Shown: positions 16,804 through 26,094, counted from the stretch's first letter. The stretch: DNA of 42,173 bases from an archaeon (GCA_004212155.1 RXIG01000021.1:1-42173), one strand, 5' to 3'. A program made the numbers and translations. Notes: generated by a model not told the origin, from the letters alone.

Positions 16804-19395
16804 ATGTCAGCGCCAAAGACGATAGATGAATTGTACGAGGAATGCCGCGATTTCGAGATGGTCGTGACCAACGACACGGCCCTTGCCCGCGCCCTTAATA
16901 GAAAACGAGAAGGGCCCATGGTAGGGCGCTGGGCCGTCACCCCTCGCCAGCTTGCGATAAACCATGCTGCCATGCATGTCGATGAACCCCTCTGTTCCGA
17001 GGCGGAGCTCATAAAGCGCATAGCTCACTCGCTCGGTCTGCCACTCGCATATTCGCACCAGTGCGTGCTGAGGGTCAGGGACGCCCTTAGATGCGCACGG
17101 TCAGTACGTGGCCTGCTCACAAGCGATGAACGGAGAGTGCATGACGTATTGCTGAGCCTGCCTTCGCTTGAGGCGGTCATGATGTCGTTTGACCATTCTG
17201 TGCTCCCCGCGCCGCTTGGCGTCATCGGCGATGGGCTCTTTGATGCGCTCGACCTGCGCGTCTTGCCGCCATCGTATGCATCCGTGTCCGCATTCAAGGA
17301 TGCGCCGTTCACGCTTCCCTCATTCTTCGGAGCCGACTCGCACGAGGAGGTCGTGCGCTACGTATGCGACCACGTCACGAGCGACAATCAGGACGACATC
17401 GCAATCGTGGTCGACAAGGGGGGCGCCTACCACTCTTCGATTCTCTCGGTGCTGCAGCAGAGAGGGTTCACGGTCAACCTCGCGATGCAGCTCAACGAAC
17501 ACCTCATGGTACGCTCACTCCATGGCCTCATCAGCGCCGCCCTGGAATACCCTCGCCTGCGTGTTAGCGACGTTCGACCGTTCTTTGGCATATTCAACAT
17601 CGACATGCCCCTCAAATACGACAAATATCATGTCGATGCCGCCCTGCCAGACCCATCTCCTCGCTATGAGCGGCTCAAAGAGCTCCTCTCCGAGATACCG
17701 AACATGACCTATGGCGACGTCATATGGCGTATCAGCGAGAATGCGGGCACCTTTCCCGAAGAACTCAATGATACCATTCGCACGCTGGGGTTCTACGACA
17801 CACCAGTTACGAGACGTTCGTTCGAGGAGCTCTCATACTGCATCATGAACTTCGACATAGCGCTCCAACGCCCGCGACGGGGTGTCGTGCTCACCGATGC
17901 TCACAATTCCATGTATGTCGACAGGCCGATATGCATCTTCGTTGGGCTCGACGCAGAGTGGAGGCGGCGCCTTCCCTCTATCCCCCTTAACGATACGCAC
18001 GAGATCCAAGCCACGCACGTCAATGAGTTCAAGATACTCCTTACACAGGGCGAGGCGAGCCGTGCGGTCGTGGCGCTCAGGAAGAACGGCGAGGTGGTGA
18101 TGCCATGTCAGTACTTCTCACTCATCCTTGAAGGTCCTGTCGAGGACTTCTTCCATCCTACGTTTGATACCTATCGCGTGACGGTGCCGCTTCCATCTGT
18201 GGATCGCATGCAGGCACCGATCGCGGCCGAGGCGACGGAATGGGACGGCCCTTTCTCGCAAAGTTCCCTCAATCGCTTCATGGAATGCCCGAAACGATTC
18301 GAATACGGACGCCTCGTGTCAACTGCGGAGGCGCCTGCGATGATGAAAGGGCGCCTCATTCATGAATTTGCCGAACTGTATCTTTCCCATCCTGCACTCG
18401 TGCGCGAACGCGGGGACCGTTACTTCGCATCAGTGCTCGCCGAGGAGTATGCCAAGCTCGTGACTGACGAGCAGGCATCGCTTGCCACCTCATCGTTTCT
18501 CATGGGGATTCGTATGATGCGGGCCTACCTCGATTCGCTCGAGCTCGGCGAGCCGCCCCGATTCGAGAAACGCCCAAAGGACAACACGATCGCGCGCCGC
18601 CTTGGCGTCGATGCCTCGACGCCGTACGGTGAGGTGCGCTTCACGTCGTCGAACCACCCCGTGATGGGATATATCGACCTTCTCTTGAACAACAATCACA
18701 TCGTGGATTACAAGACGGGGGCGCGGCCCAAGAGCACAAAGAGGATCATGCGCGAACTCCATGCGTGGCTCCATCGCGACAGGGTCGACGTCCAGCCGAT
18801 CCTCTATCTGCTCGCATTATGCGAGCAGGTCCCCAATACGGAATTGACGTTCACATACTTCCACCCCTATGCCGACATGGAACGCGCCATAGAGGGAGAA
18901 CCACCATCAGCAAAAAACTGCGTCACCGTTTCATACGTCCCCACGACATTTCATGAGTTCCTTGCAGACGAGCGTTCCCTGGATACGTATCTTGACACGA
19001 AGTCGAATCAGGCCTTCGTAAAGAAGGTAGGAAGGGAGACTGTCATGTCGTTTCTCAAGGACCACCCCCCGACGCTCGAGGACCAGTTCCTCGCCCCTCA
19101 TGGTGATTGCCCATGGATCGATGAATTCATCTCCTATATACGACTGCACAACGAAACGAAGACTGTGACCGACAATGCTCGCTCCTTTGCTCAAAGCATT
19201 ATCAAGAAACGCAGGGGGGAGAACACAGAGGTGCGTCTGTTCAGGGACGACCTCGACTTGTTCGCAGCGATCGTAGAAAAACGTCACCAGCAGGTTGGTG
19301 AATTCATGGCCACAGACTTTTCCGCAGCGCCACTTGATAGAAAGATATGCGACTCGTGCGAGTTTGCCGACCACTGCATCGGGAGGTTCTGGTAA
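16804..19395 (+). CDS. AddB-like protein with iron-sulfur RecB-family nuclease domain
   Basis: An 863-residue protein. The C-terminal third is a PD-(D/E)XK nuclease of the RecB/AddB type: 'SSLNRFMECPKRFEYG', 'GRLIHEFAEL' with His520 and Glu524, Asp625 in 'GYIDLL', Asp635-x-Lys637 in 'VDYKTG', and 'QPILYL'. Cys495 together with Cys849-x2-Cys852-x5-Cys858 reproduces the four-cysteine iron-sulfur 'staple' spacing of AddB. The N-terminal two thirds resembles a degenerate UvrD fold ('VVTNDTALARALNRK') but shows no Walker A or DExx motif, so it probably does not hydrolyse ATP. The gene lies 1 nt before a complete AddA-like helicase gene. The frame opens at 16780; 16804 is preferred from the promoter position. 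Confidence 0.85.
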   Translation: MSAPKTIDELYEECRDFEMVVTNDTALARALNRKREGPMVGRWAVTPRQLAINHAAMHVDEPLCSEAELIKRIAHSLGLPLAYSHQCVLRVRDALRCARSVRGLLTSDERRVHDVLLSLPSLEAVMMSFDHSVLPAPLGVIGDGLFDALDLRVLPPSYASVSAFKDAPFTLPSFFGADSHEEVVRYVCDHVTSDNQDDIAIVVDKGGAYHSSILSVLQQRGFTVNLAMQLNEHLMVRSLHGLISAALEYPRLRVSDVRPFFGIFNIDMPLKYDKYHVDAALPDPSPRYERLKELLSEIPNMTYGDVIWRISENAGTFPEELNDTIRTLGFYDTPVTRRSFEELSYCIMNFDIALQRPRRGVVLTDAHNSMYVDRPICIFVGLDAEWRRRLPSIPLNDTHEIQATHVNEFKILLTQGEASRAVVALRKNGEVVMPCQYFSLILEGPVEDFFHPTFDTYRVTVPLPSVDRMQAPIAAEATEWDGPFSQSSLNRFMECPKRFEYGRLVSTAEAPAMMKGRLIHEFAELYLSHPALVRERGDRYFASVLAEEYAKLVTDEQASLATSSFLMGIRMMRAYLDSLELGEPPRFEKRPKDNTIARRLGVDASTPYGEVRFTSSNHPVMGYIDLLLNNNHIVDYKTGARPKSTKRIMRELHAWLHRDRVDVQPILYLLALCEQVPNTELTFTYFHPYADMERAIEGEPPSAKNCVTVSYVPTTFHEFLADERSLDTYLDTKSNQAFVKKVGRETVMSFLKDHPPTLEDQFLAPHGDCPWIDEFISYIRLHNETKTVTDNARSFAQSIIKKRRGENTEVRLFRDDLDLFAAIVEKRHQQVGEFMATDFSAAPLDRKICDSCEFADHCIGRFW

Positions 19396-19396
19396 C

Positions 19397-22252
19397 ATGG
19401 CCTCCAACCTAGCACAAGAGGAGGTCATACGAACGACGGAGGGGATACTCCTCGTCGATGCGGGCCCCGGCACGGGAAAGACGTACACGATCACGAAACG
19501 CTACATCTCCATACTCGAAAATGACCCAAACGCCACACCGGAAGACATCCTGCTCCTCACGTTCTCGAACAATGCGGCAGACAACATGAAGCGCAAGGTC
19601 ATGAGCGAACTGACAAGGCGCGATCCCTCTACATTATGGGATGCCAAGATATCGACGTTCCATGCATTTTGCAAATCGATCCTTACCACATACACGTACA
19701 AGGTGCCTTCACTGCTCGGGTATGGTGAGCGGCTCTCGCCATCGTTTTCCATTCTGGAAAACGACGTTGGCGAGCATATGTTCTTCTCGAAGGTCTACAA
19801 TGCGTTCTACGAACGCCACAAGGACACTCATCGTGAGATGGTTTCCATTGTGGGCGATGACAGTGATCAGGTGCTGCGCATCATCAAGCAGCTGCTCAGC
19901 AAGGGCATCTTCCCCACGCGAGACGGCTGGTTCCTCGACGGGCGGTCGCACCTGGAGGGAGACTGGGAATCGTTTTGTGTTCGCATGCGTGTCGAGAACA
20001 CGTGCCCCATGGGTAAGAGGGGTCCGACGCAGGCTCGGATGCTCAAGCGCCTCAAGACGCGTCGTGCCAACAAGATCTATCTCGATGCCCCTTCCACACT
20101 CCTTGAAGGAAAAAACATATCTGAGGACGACATCAGGGAAGCGTTTCACGAAGACCGGGAAAAGGAGATCTCGTTTATCCATGACATATATCTCTTCTAT
20201 ATAAAGCGCGCCATCCGCGCCGGCATGCTGCCGTTTGACTTCCTCATCATGCTCGTCTTCCTGATACTCCACGATGATGACGACATCCGCAGGTCGGTGG
20301 CGTTTGACTATGTCATGGTCGATGAGTTCCAAGATACCAACGAGATGCAGTTCATGCTCACGCTGCTTCTCATGAAACGCAACAATCTGTGTGCGGTAGG
20401 CGACTGGAAACAGGGGATCTACGGGTTCAGGTACGCCTCGATAGACAACATACTCCAATTTCAGGAACGCATCAGACGTTATAAGGCATTGCTCAATGAA
20501 GGCAGGACGCGCATACACTTTCCTGTCGATGTCGATGCGCGCGAGTTCACGATAAACTACAGGAGCACGCAAACGCTCCTCGACACGTCGTTTGGGTCGC
20601 TCTACATCGAGGCCACAAACGAAGATGCTGTCGAGGCCGAGACGCTCGACGAGGCCATCACGCCGCTTGTCGCACACCGTGAGGATGAACACATCTCCGG
20701 CGTACGATTCTACACTGCAGACGACAACGATGCGGAAGTGGAGATGATTATCTCTCTCATCCAGGACATGTTGGCAAATGACGATATGCGCATCATCGAC
20801 GAAGGGGCCGAGGGATGTTGCCTGCGCCCGATACGCTACGAGGATATCGCCGTGCTATCACGGACAAGGGATTTTGGCCTTCAACTGCAAGAACGCGCTG
20901 CACACTACGGCGTGCCCATCGTCTTCGAAGGGGGAACCGAGATATTCAACTCAGAAGAGGGATTGTTGTTGCTGGCATGGATGCGCTTGCTCATCGACCC
21001 CCATGACAAGCGCGCATGGACAGTGCTCCTTGAACGTGAGGGGCACCCCTACAAACGAAGAATGGATATCTTATCAGGGCACGCATATCCGCTCCACCTC
21101 GTAGAACGTCTGGACGAGCTTCGAAGGAAGGAAGGCACGATCATCGAGTTCATATCGCGCATTTACGGCTTCTATGACATGGCAACGCCCGTATCCCACG
21201 CCATCACTCACACCATATCGTCGATGTTTGCCTCGTCATCGATCTCGTTCGAGGAGATATGCTTTTTTATCGAGGAGAACATCAGACGCAAGAAGACGTA
21301 TGCCATCGACACCCAAGCGAGCGAAGGTGCCGTGACGGTCCAGACGCTGCATGGGGCAAAGGGTCTTGAGTATCCTGTCGTATTCATCTCAAACTGCAAC
21401 AAAGACCGGTTCCCCTCCTCGGTCTCGGACTCTTCGCTATTCACATACGATACACGCCTCGGCCTGCGGTGTTCCAAGACGCATGGCACGCGCGGTGACT
21501 ACAGCGCGATCTTTGACAACTGGCACAATGATGTCTTGCGGTGCGGCATTCCCACCCTCTACGACGAGGAACGCAGACTCCTTTTCGTCGGGATGACACG
21601 GGCGCGCCAATACCTGCTGTTTACCGCACACAAGCCCTCCTCGTTCTTCACGCGACTGGCAGAATCACACAACGTCGTGCATATCGACGACCCACGCCCC
21701 ACACAGCGTGAATGCGCCGAGGGCCAGGAACGCTACGAGCCGCCGCATCTTGTCTACCGCGGATCCACCCCCGTGCAGGCACAGGTGCACTCGGTGCTTC
21801 GCATCATGCCGGAACGATCGGGGAGAGGAAAGCACTACGGTTCCTCGGTCCACTTTGCTGCAGAGCGTGCAGCGCGGGGTGCCCGGGTAGAGGCGGACAA
21901 CGAGGACATTGGGGCAATCCTACGATACATCGATGGCCTCGATGCGCAAAAGCTTTGGCCCGAGGCCGAGTGCGTGCTTCCCATAGCCAATATGCGCCTA
22001 TCGGGCACCATCGACCTGCTCGTGTTCCACGACACGGCAATCGACATCGTGGACTACAAAACCGACCTCACGGACGCCAATCTCGAAGAGTACCGTATCC
22101 AGATCTCCTGCTACTACCATGCAGTGCGGGGCGTTTACGACGTTCCGGTCAGATGCATCGTGTTCTTTACCGCCCGTGATGAACGCATCGTCGTAGATCC
22201 CATACCGTTTGACGAGCTTGAAACGCTCGTCAAGGGGCGGCAAGGGCAATGA
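19397..22252 (+). CDS. AddA-like UvrD/Rep helicase with C-terminal nuclease domain
   Basis: A 951-residue superfamily 1A helicase-nuclease. Helicase motifs in order: 'QEEVIRTTEG' (Q motif), 'AGPGTGKT' at residues 22-29, 'LLTFSNNAADNMKRKV', 'VDEFQDTNE' near 309, 'GDWKQGIYGFR' near 335, 'NYRSTQTLLD' near 387, 'VQTLHGAKGLEYPVV' near 650 and 'LLFVGMTRARQYL' near 730. The end holds a PD-(D/E)XK nuclease: 'GSSVHFAAERA' near 815, 'GTIDLL' near 869, 'VDYKTD' near 886 and 'QISCYY'. It lacks the iron-sulfur cysteines, as AddA does. With the preceding gene it should form a dimer that resects double-strand ends. The start at 19397 follows the upstream stop by 1 nt, with GGGAGG before it. Confidence 0.92.
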   Translation: MASNLAQEEVIRTTEGILLVDAGPGTGKTYTITKRYISILENDPNATPEDILLLTFSNNAADNMKRKVMSELTRRDPSTLWDAKISTFHAFCKSILTTYTYKVPSLLGYGERLSPSFSILENDVGEHMFFSKVYNAFYERHKDTHREMVSIVGDDSDQVLRIIKQLLSKGIFPTRDGWFLDGRSHLEGDWESFCVRMRVENTCPMGKRGPTQARMLKRLKTRRANKIYLDAPSTLLEGKNISEDDIREAFHEDREKEISFIHDIYLFYIKRAIRAGMLPFDFLIMLVFLILHDDDDIRRSVAFDYVMVDEFQDTNEMQFMLTLLLMKRNNLCAVGDWKQGIYGFRYASIDNILQFQERIRRYKALLNEGRTRIHFPVDVDAREFTINYRSTQTLLDTSFGSLYIEATNEDAVEAETLDEAITPLVAHREDEHISGVRFYTADDNDAEVEMIISLIQDMLANDDMRIIDEGAEGCCLRPIRYEDIAVLSRTRDFGLQLQERAAHYGVPIVFEGGTEIFNSEEGLLLLAWMRLLIDPHDKRAWTVLLEREGHPYKRRMDILSGHAYPLHLVERLDELRRKEGTIIEFISRIYGFYDMATPVSHAITHTISSMFASSSISFEEICFFIEENIRRKKTYAIDTQASEGAVTVQTLHGAKGLEYPVVFISNCNKDRFPSSVSDSSLFTYDTRLGLRCSKTHGTRGDYSAIFDNWHNDVLRCGIPTLYDEERRLLFVGMTRARQYLLFTAHKPSSFFTRLAESHNVVHIDDPRPTQRECAEGQERYEPPHLVYRGSTPVQAQVHSVLRIMPERSGRGKHYGSSVHFAAERAARGARVEADNEDIGAILRYIDGLDAQKLWPEAECVLPIANMRLSGTIDLLVFHDTAIDIVDYKTDLTDANLEEYRIQISCYYHAVRGVYDVPVRCIVFFTARDERIVVDPIPFDELETLVKGRQGQ

Positions 22253-22260
22253 TTTTTAAC
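22252..22260 (+). promoter_or_regulatory. TATA-like element inside the end of the AddA-like gene
   Basis: ATTTTTAAC overlaps the end of the helicase gene; about 25 nt from its centre is 22282, next to the ATG at 22283, implying a separate leaderless transcript for the membrane protein gene. Confidence 0.5.
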
Positions 22261-22282
22261 CCCGCTCCCGCACGTTTACACC

Positions 22283-23023
22283 ATGGAAAGCGAGATGTCA
22301 CGCTTCAACAGGATGGTCGAGGACTTCATCAAGACGACCTATGAGGACTTCAATCCTCATCCGCTCGTCATATGCGACACGTCTGACCTTGAACGCTACG
22401 CAGATATATTTTCCCTGCTGTGGAAACGCTACAACGAGCGGTGGCGCTACGACCTCCATGGAACGCTCAAGGAGGCTGAGATCATGTTCGACCAGCTGTT
22501 CAAGGAGGTTGAAACGAAAAAGTTCCAACCCATCGTCGACCACCTGTTTTGCGTGACCGACAAGAGCGATGAGAACAGCTGCGACTTCCTCGCCAAGGTC
22601 GTATCAGACCTTGAATCGATCGTCGACCACGAACGCAAGAAGGTGGAGCTGCGAAAGAAGCGGGTCTCGATCATATCGTCGATCCTCTCGTTTGCAGACA
22701 TCATCATCTCGGTAGCACTGATCGTTGCCATATCGTTTGTCTCACACATTGGGCAGGACTTCATCGGCACCGTATGGGTCGGTGTGGCGTTCATCGTTCT
22801 TGTCGCGTTCTTCAAGGTGTCACTTGACCGTTTCTACATCCTGCCGCTGATACGCAAGCGGGGCTGGAAGCTTTACCGCAACGTGGTGCGCAGCTACGAA
22901 TCGATCATCGCGAAGATCGAGGGGATATCCCTTGTGGTCTGCCAGTCGATGCAACGCGGCGACGACGAAATGTACACGCTGCACCTCATATCAAAAGGGT
23001 TGGAGCGATTGGATGAGGAGTGA
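22283..23023 (+). CDS. uncharacterised two-helix membrane protein
   Basis: I do not recognise this 246-residue protein. Residues 1-125 are soluble and charged, ending in a Lys/Arg-rich helix ('VDHERKKVELRKKRVS'). Two hydrophobic helices follow at about 134-155 ('FADIIISVALIVAISFVSHI') and 161-182 ('GTVWVGVAFIVLVAFFKV'), and a further basic segment and helical tail face the same side. The layout, with both ends on the same (probably cytoplasmic) side and a long N-terminal helical domain, suits a membrane-tethered scaffold or sensor, but no enzymatic motif is visible. It overlaps the uracil-DNA glycosylase gene by 11 nt, so the two are co-expressed. Confidence 0.7.
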   Translation: MESEMSRFNRMVEDFIKTTYEDFNPHPLVICDTSDLERYADIFSLLWKRYNERWRYDLHGTLKEAEIMFDQLFKEVETKKFQPIVDHLFCVTDKSDENSCDFLAKVVSDLESIVDHERKKVELRKKRVSIISSILSFADIIISVALIVAISFVSHIGQDFIGTVWVGVAFIVLVAFFKVSLDRFYILPLIRKRGWKLYRNVVRSYESIIAKIEGISLVVCQSMQRGDDEMYTLHLISKGLERLDEE

Positions 23024-23528
23024 GGACGCCCTCGACGACGTAGCAGAGCGTGTGCGCAGCTGCACGCAGTGCCCGCTGTCCAGCGTGCGCATCAACGCCG
23101 TGCCGGGGGAAGGGCCAGCCGACGCGCGCGTCATGCTTGTTGGACAGAATCCTGGCAACGAGGAGGATAGGGCGGGCAGGCCGTTTGTCGGCAGGTCAGG
23201 GGCATATCTTGACGATGTACTTGCACGCCACGGGATACCACGCTCAGCACTCTTTATCACATCGATCGTCAAATGCACGAGCCCGGGCAACAGACGCCCG
23301 TCCAATGAGGAGGTCATAACATGCATGCCATACCTTGAGGCACAGGTGACGATCATCTCACCAAGCGTGATCGTCGCGCTTGGGCGCGTCGCGCAGATGA
23401 TGCCCCGCTACGACGAGATCGAGTATATCGAGACGTACCACCCTGCGGCGGCGATGCGATTCCCTCGGTTTCGTTCTCGGTTCGAGGATGACATCTCAAA
23501 GGTAAAGACATATGTAGGACGTCCATAA
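23013..23528 (+). CDS. family-4 uracil-DNA glycosylase
   Basis: A 171-residue iron-sulfur uracil-DNA glycosylase, starting base excision repair at deaminated cytosines. Cysteines 17, 20, 88 and 104 give the CX2C-X67-C-X15-C pattern that binds the 4Fe-4S cluster. Also seen: 'RAGRPFVGRSGAYLDDVL', 'FITSIVKCTSPGNRRPSNEE', 'VIVALGR' and the second active-site motif 'HPAAAMR'. The first active-site motif reads 'VGQNPGNEED' where family 4 usually has GEAPG, so the usual Glu is Gln. The ATG at 23013 lies within the end of the preceding gene; the open frame before it is a shadow. Confidence 0.88.
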   Translation: MRSEDALDDVAERVRSCTQCPLSSVRINAVPGEGPADARVMLVGQNPGNEEDRAGRPFVGRSGAYLDDVLARHGIPRSALFITSIVKCTSPGNRRPSNEEVITCMPYLEAQVTIISPSVIVALGRVAQMMPRYDEIEYIETYHPAAAMRFPRFRSRFEDDISKVKTYVGRP

Positions 23529-23552
23529 TAGTATGTATAAGGTGAGGCGCAC

Positions 23553-24620
23553 GTGAGGATAGAATCTTTCAATCCCTTCAACACGACTATCGTATCGGTG
23601 ATAGAATGGATGACATTCGCCCTTTCTATCATCCTTGCCGCACTCATCATCGCGTTCGTCATCGCGCTGCTCTACCGGTCTTGGAAGGAGTCGTCCATGG
23701 CCCGGTCGAAAAAGGACGAGAGCTTCATCACACTCTACCTCGAAGGGTTAATGCCAGACGAACGCATCCCTACAAGGGACAGTGAAAGGAGGAGATTGCT
23801 CGCACGAGTCATCGAAAGGGACGTCGGCCAAAGCGACCGCCTGGCTAACGCCCAGAAGCTCTACAGGGCGCTTGGTGGCGTGGAGCGCGACCTTGGCGAC
23901 CTCAAAAGCAGATGGTGGTGGCGACGCTCTCACGCCATATACCGCCTCACGAGGCTGCATATCAAGGAAGCGGAGCCGTACGTGCACCCTTTGATGTATG
24001 TTGGTCGCTCGGAGGTGCGCATATCCGCGCTCAAGTACTGCGTCCACGTGTGCCCCCATGAGCTCGAAGGGAAGATGAAGCACATCTTCATGTCGTTTTC
24101 CCGATGGTCGTACAAATATATCATCAACCAACTTTCTGTGGCACACCCATCAGTCGAGTCGTTGCGTCCGCTTGCCACGTCAAGAAATGATGATTTTCGC
24201 AAGGCGGCGGCCATCCTGCTCGGATACTCCGGAAACACGCCTGCCCTCCCCCTGCTCTCCGGGCTCAGCGACGACATCGTCAAGGACGTGCGACGAGAGT
24301 CGGTCGTATCGATGGGAAAGATCGATCATCCCGATGCCATCCCGTACCTGATCGAGATGGCATCCGATGCCAACTATCAAATACGGCGCGAGGTCGCCAA
24401 GGCATTGGGAAAGTTTAGGGACGCGCGCGCGTTCGACATGCTTACCGAGCTTGCCGATGACAAGGCGTTTGAAGTACGCTATCATGCGCTCAGGGCGCTC
24501 ATGAGATACGGAGAGAAGGGTCGCACAACCGTTTCATCGTTTTATGGAAGTTCCCAGTCCATAGTCGACGAACTGCTCCAGGCCTATGACAGGGAGCGAC
24601 ACCATGAAGGGGGTGCGTAG
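23553..24620 (+). CDS. membrane-anchored HEAT-repeat protein
   Basis: A 355-residue protein with one N-terminal membrane helix (residues about 18-42, 'IEWMTFALSIILAALIIAFVIALLY') and a cytoplasmic part that ends in a run of HEAT repeats from about residue 205 to 325, for example 'DIVKDVRRESVVSMGKIDHPDAIPYL' and 'NYQIRREVAKALGKFRDARAFDML'. Such repeats form a binding solenoid for protein partners. It starts with GTG at 23553, preceded by AAGGTGAG at 6 nt spacing. The stop codon (24618-24620) abuts the ATG of the glycosyltransferase, so the two are probably made together and may interact. Confidence 0.85.
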   Translation: MRIESFNPFNTTIVSVIEWMTFALSIILAALIIAFVIALLYRSWKESSMARSKKDESFITLYLEGLMPDERIPTRDSERRRLLARVIERDVGQSDRLANAQKLYRALGGVERDLGDLKSRWWWRRSHAIYRLTRLHIKEAEPYVHPLMYVGRSEVRISALKYCVHVCPHELEGKMKHIFMSFSRWSYKYIINQLSVAHPSVESLRPLATSRNDDFRKAAAILLGYSGNTPALPLLSGLSDDIVKDVRRESVVSMGKIDHPDAIPYLIEMASDANYQIRREVAKALGKFRDARAFDMLTELADDKAFEVRYHALRALMRYGEKGRTTVSSFYGSSQSIVDELLQAYDRERHHEGGA

Positions 24621-26027
24621 ATGGACGTTGTTGGAGCGCTCGTCAGTGTCGTCATGGGATACAACGTGGTCGTATTCGCATACTTCATCCTGCTCAACGC
24701 GTTTTACCTCCTCATCTTTCTCCTTTCCACCGACCAGTTGCTCTATTTCATGCAACGCTCGCGTTCGATTGAACAATTCGATGATCCAACGCTCATGTAC
24801 CCCTCGATATCGATCATCGTGCCTGCTTACAACGAGGAGAAGTCCATCGTATCAAGCGTCAATTCGTTCCTAGAAAACGACTATCCCAACCTCGAGGTTG
24901 TCGTGGTAAACGACGGTTCGGCAGACTATACGATGGAGATGTTAAGGAAGAGGTACAGGCTTATCGAAAGCTCGCGCGGCGTCGACGAACAGCTCTCCAC
25001 AAACCAGGTGAAGATGACGTACTGCTCGGTCGAGGAACCACGCCTGGTCGTCGTGGACAAGCACAACGGTGGGAAGGCCGATGCGCTCAACGCGGGCATC
25101 AACTACGCACGCGGTTCATTGTTTTGTGCCGTCGATGCTGACTCGATCATCGAGGTGGATGCGCTCAGAAAGCTCGTTCGGAAATATCTCGACCGCAAGG
25201 AGAAGATCGTGGCCCTTGGCGGCATCGTGCGCATCGCCAACGGATGCTCCATCAAGGGCGGCAAGGTGGAAAGGGTCAGCCTTCCATCATCGATGCTTGC
25301 CACGTTCCAGGTCGTCGAGTACATTCGAGCGTTCCTATGCGGTCGTGTGGGATGGAACAAGTTGAACATCCTCCTTATCATCTCGGGCGCCTTCGGCCTG
25401 TTCGAGCGAAAGACGGTCATCGATGCAGGCGGATACAAGACAGACACCGTTGGCGAGGATATGGAGCTCGTCGTACGGCTCCACAAGTACATGCGCAAGC
25501 GGAAAAAGGCGTACAAGGCATACTTCCTGCCAGACCCCGTATGCTGGACGGAAGTCCCTGAATCGCGCCGAGTGCTTCGTACGCAGAGGAGGCGATGGCA
25601 ACGTGGCCTTGCAGAGACCATGCATGAGCACAGGCGCATGGTGGGCAACCCCAGATATGGGGCCATAGGGCTCATAGGCATGCCCTACTTCCTCTTCTTC
25701 GAACTCCTCGGACCGGTGATCGAGACGACAGGGTACTTCGTCGTTGCCCTATCATTCTTATTTGGGCTTATCAGTGCCGGGGTCTTCATGCTCTTTGTCA
25801 TGCTCTCGCTCGTGATCGGGATGCTGCTGTCGGTGTTTTCTCTCCTGATGGAGGAGTTCACGATCAAGCGATACCAGCGAAAGCGTGACGTCCTGAAGCT
25901 CTTCGTCTTTGCGCTGCTTGAAAACTTCGGATACCGGCAGCTCAACTCCTGGTGGAGGCTTCTAGGGCTCAAGGACTACATACGAAAACAGGGTTCGTGG
26001 GGATCGATGGAGCGCAAGGGACTTTGA
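24621..26027 (+). CDS. membrane family-2 glycosyltransferase
   Basis: A 468-residue processive-type GT2 enzyme. After an N-terminal membrane helix (about 8-38) the GT-A domain shows 'SIIVPAYNEEKSIVSSVNSFLENDYPNLEVVVVNDGS', 'DKHNGGKADALNAGI', the metal-binding 'DADS', 'GEDMEL' and the product-site motif 'QRRRWQRG', as in PgaC, IcaA and hyaluronan synthase. Three or four membrane helices follow (about 350-430) that would form the export channel. It should polymerise a surface polysaccharide from a nucleotide sugar at the cytoplasmic membrane. It is encoded immediately after the HEAT-repeat protein, with zero spacing. Confidence 0.92.
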   Translation: MDVVGALVSVVMGYNVVVFAYFILLNAFYLLIFLLSTDQLLYFMQRSRSIEQFDDPTLMYPSISIIVPAYNEEKSIVSSVNSFLENDYPNLEVVVVNDGSADYTMEMLRKRYRLIESSRGVDEQLSTNQVKMTYCSVEEPRLVVVDKHNGGKADALNAGINYARGSLFCAVDADSIIEVDALRKLVRKYLDRKEKIVALGGIVRIANGCSIKGGKVERVSLPSSMLATFQVVEYIRAFLCGRVGWNKLNILLIISGAFGLFERKTVIDAGGYKTDTVGEDMELVVRLHKYMRKRKKAYKAYFLPDPVCWTEVPESRRVLRTQRRRWQRGLAETMHEHRRMVGNPRYGAIGLIGMPYFLFFELLGPVIETTGYFVVALSFLFGLISAGVFMLFVMLSLVIGMLLSVFSLLMEEFTIKRYQRKRDVLKLFVFALLENFGYRQLNSWWRLLGLKDYIRKQGSWGSMERKGL

Positions 26028-26084
26028 TCGCATCCCGCGCCCTCATACCCTCAAATGACAACAAAATGCCCACAAACTATTAAA

Positions 26085-26094
26085 AGTTATAATA
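26085..26094 (+). promoter_or_regulatory. TATA box of the histidine kinase gene
   Basis: AGTTATAATA centred near 26089, with the expected start near 26114; GGAG at 26121-26124 then lies 9 nt before the ATG at 26134, giving a short led transcript. Confidence 0.6.

Noticed and set aside
19709-20692. 327-codon open frame opposite the AddA-like helicase gene
   Set aside because: The sense strand holds helicase motifs throughout; the antisense product shows nothing recognisable.
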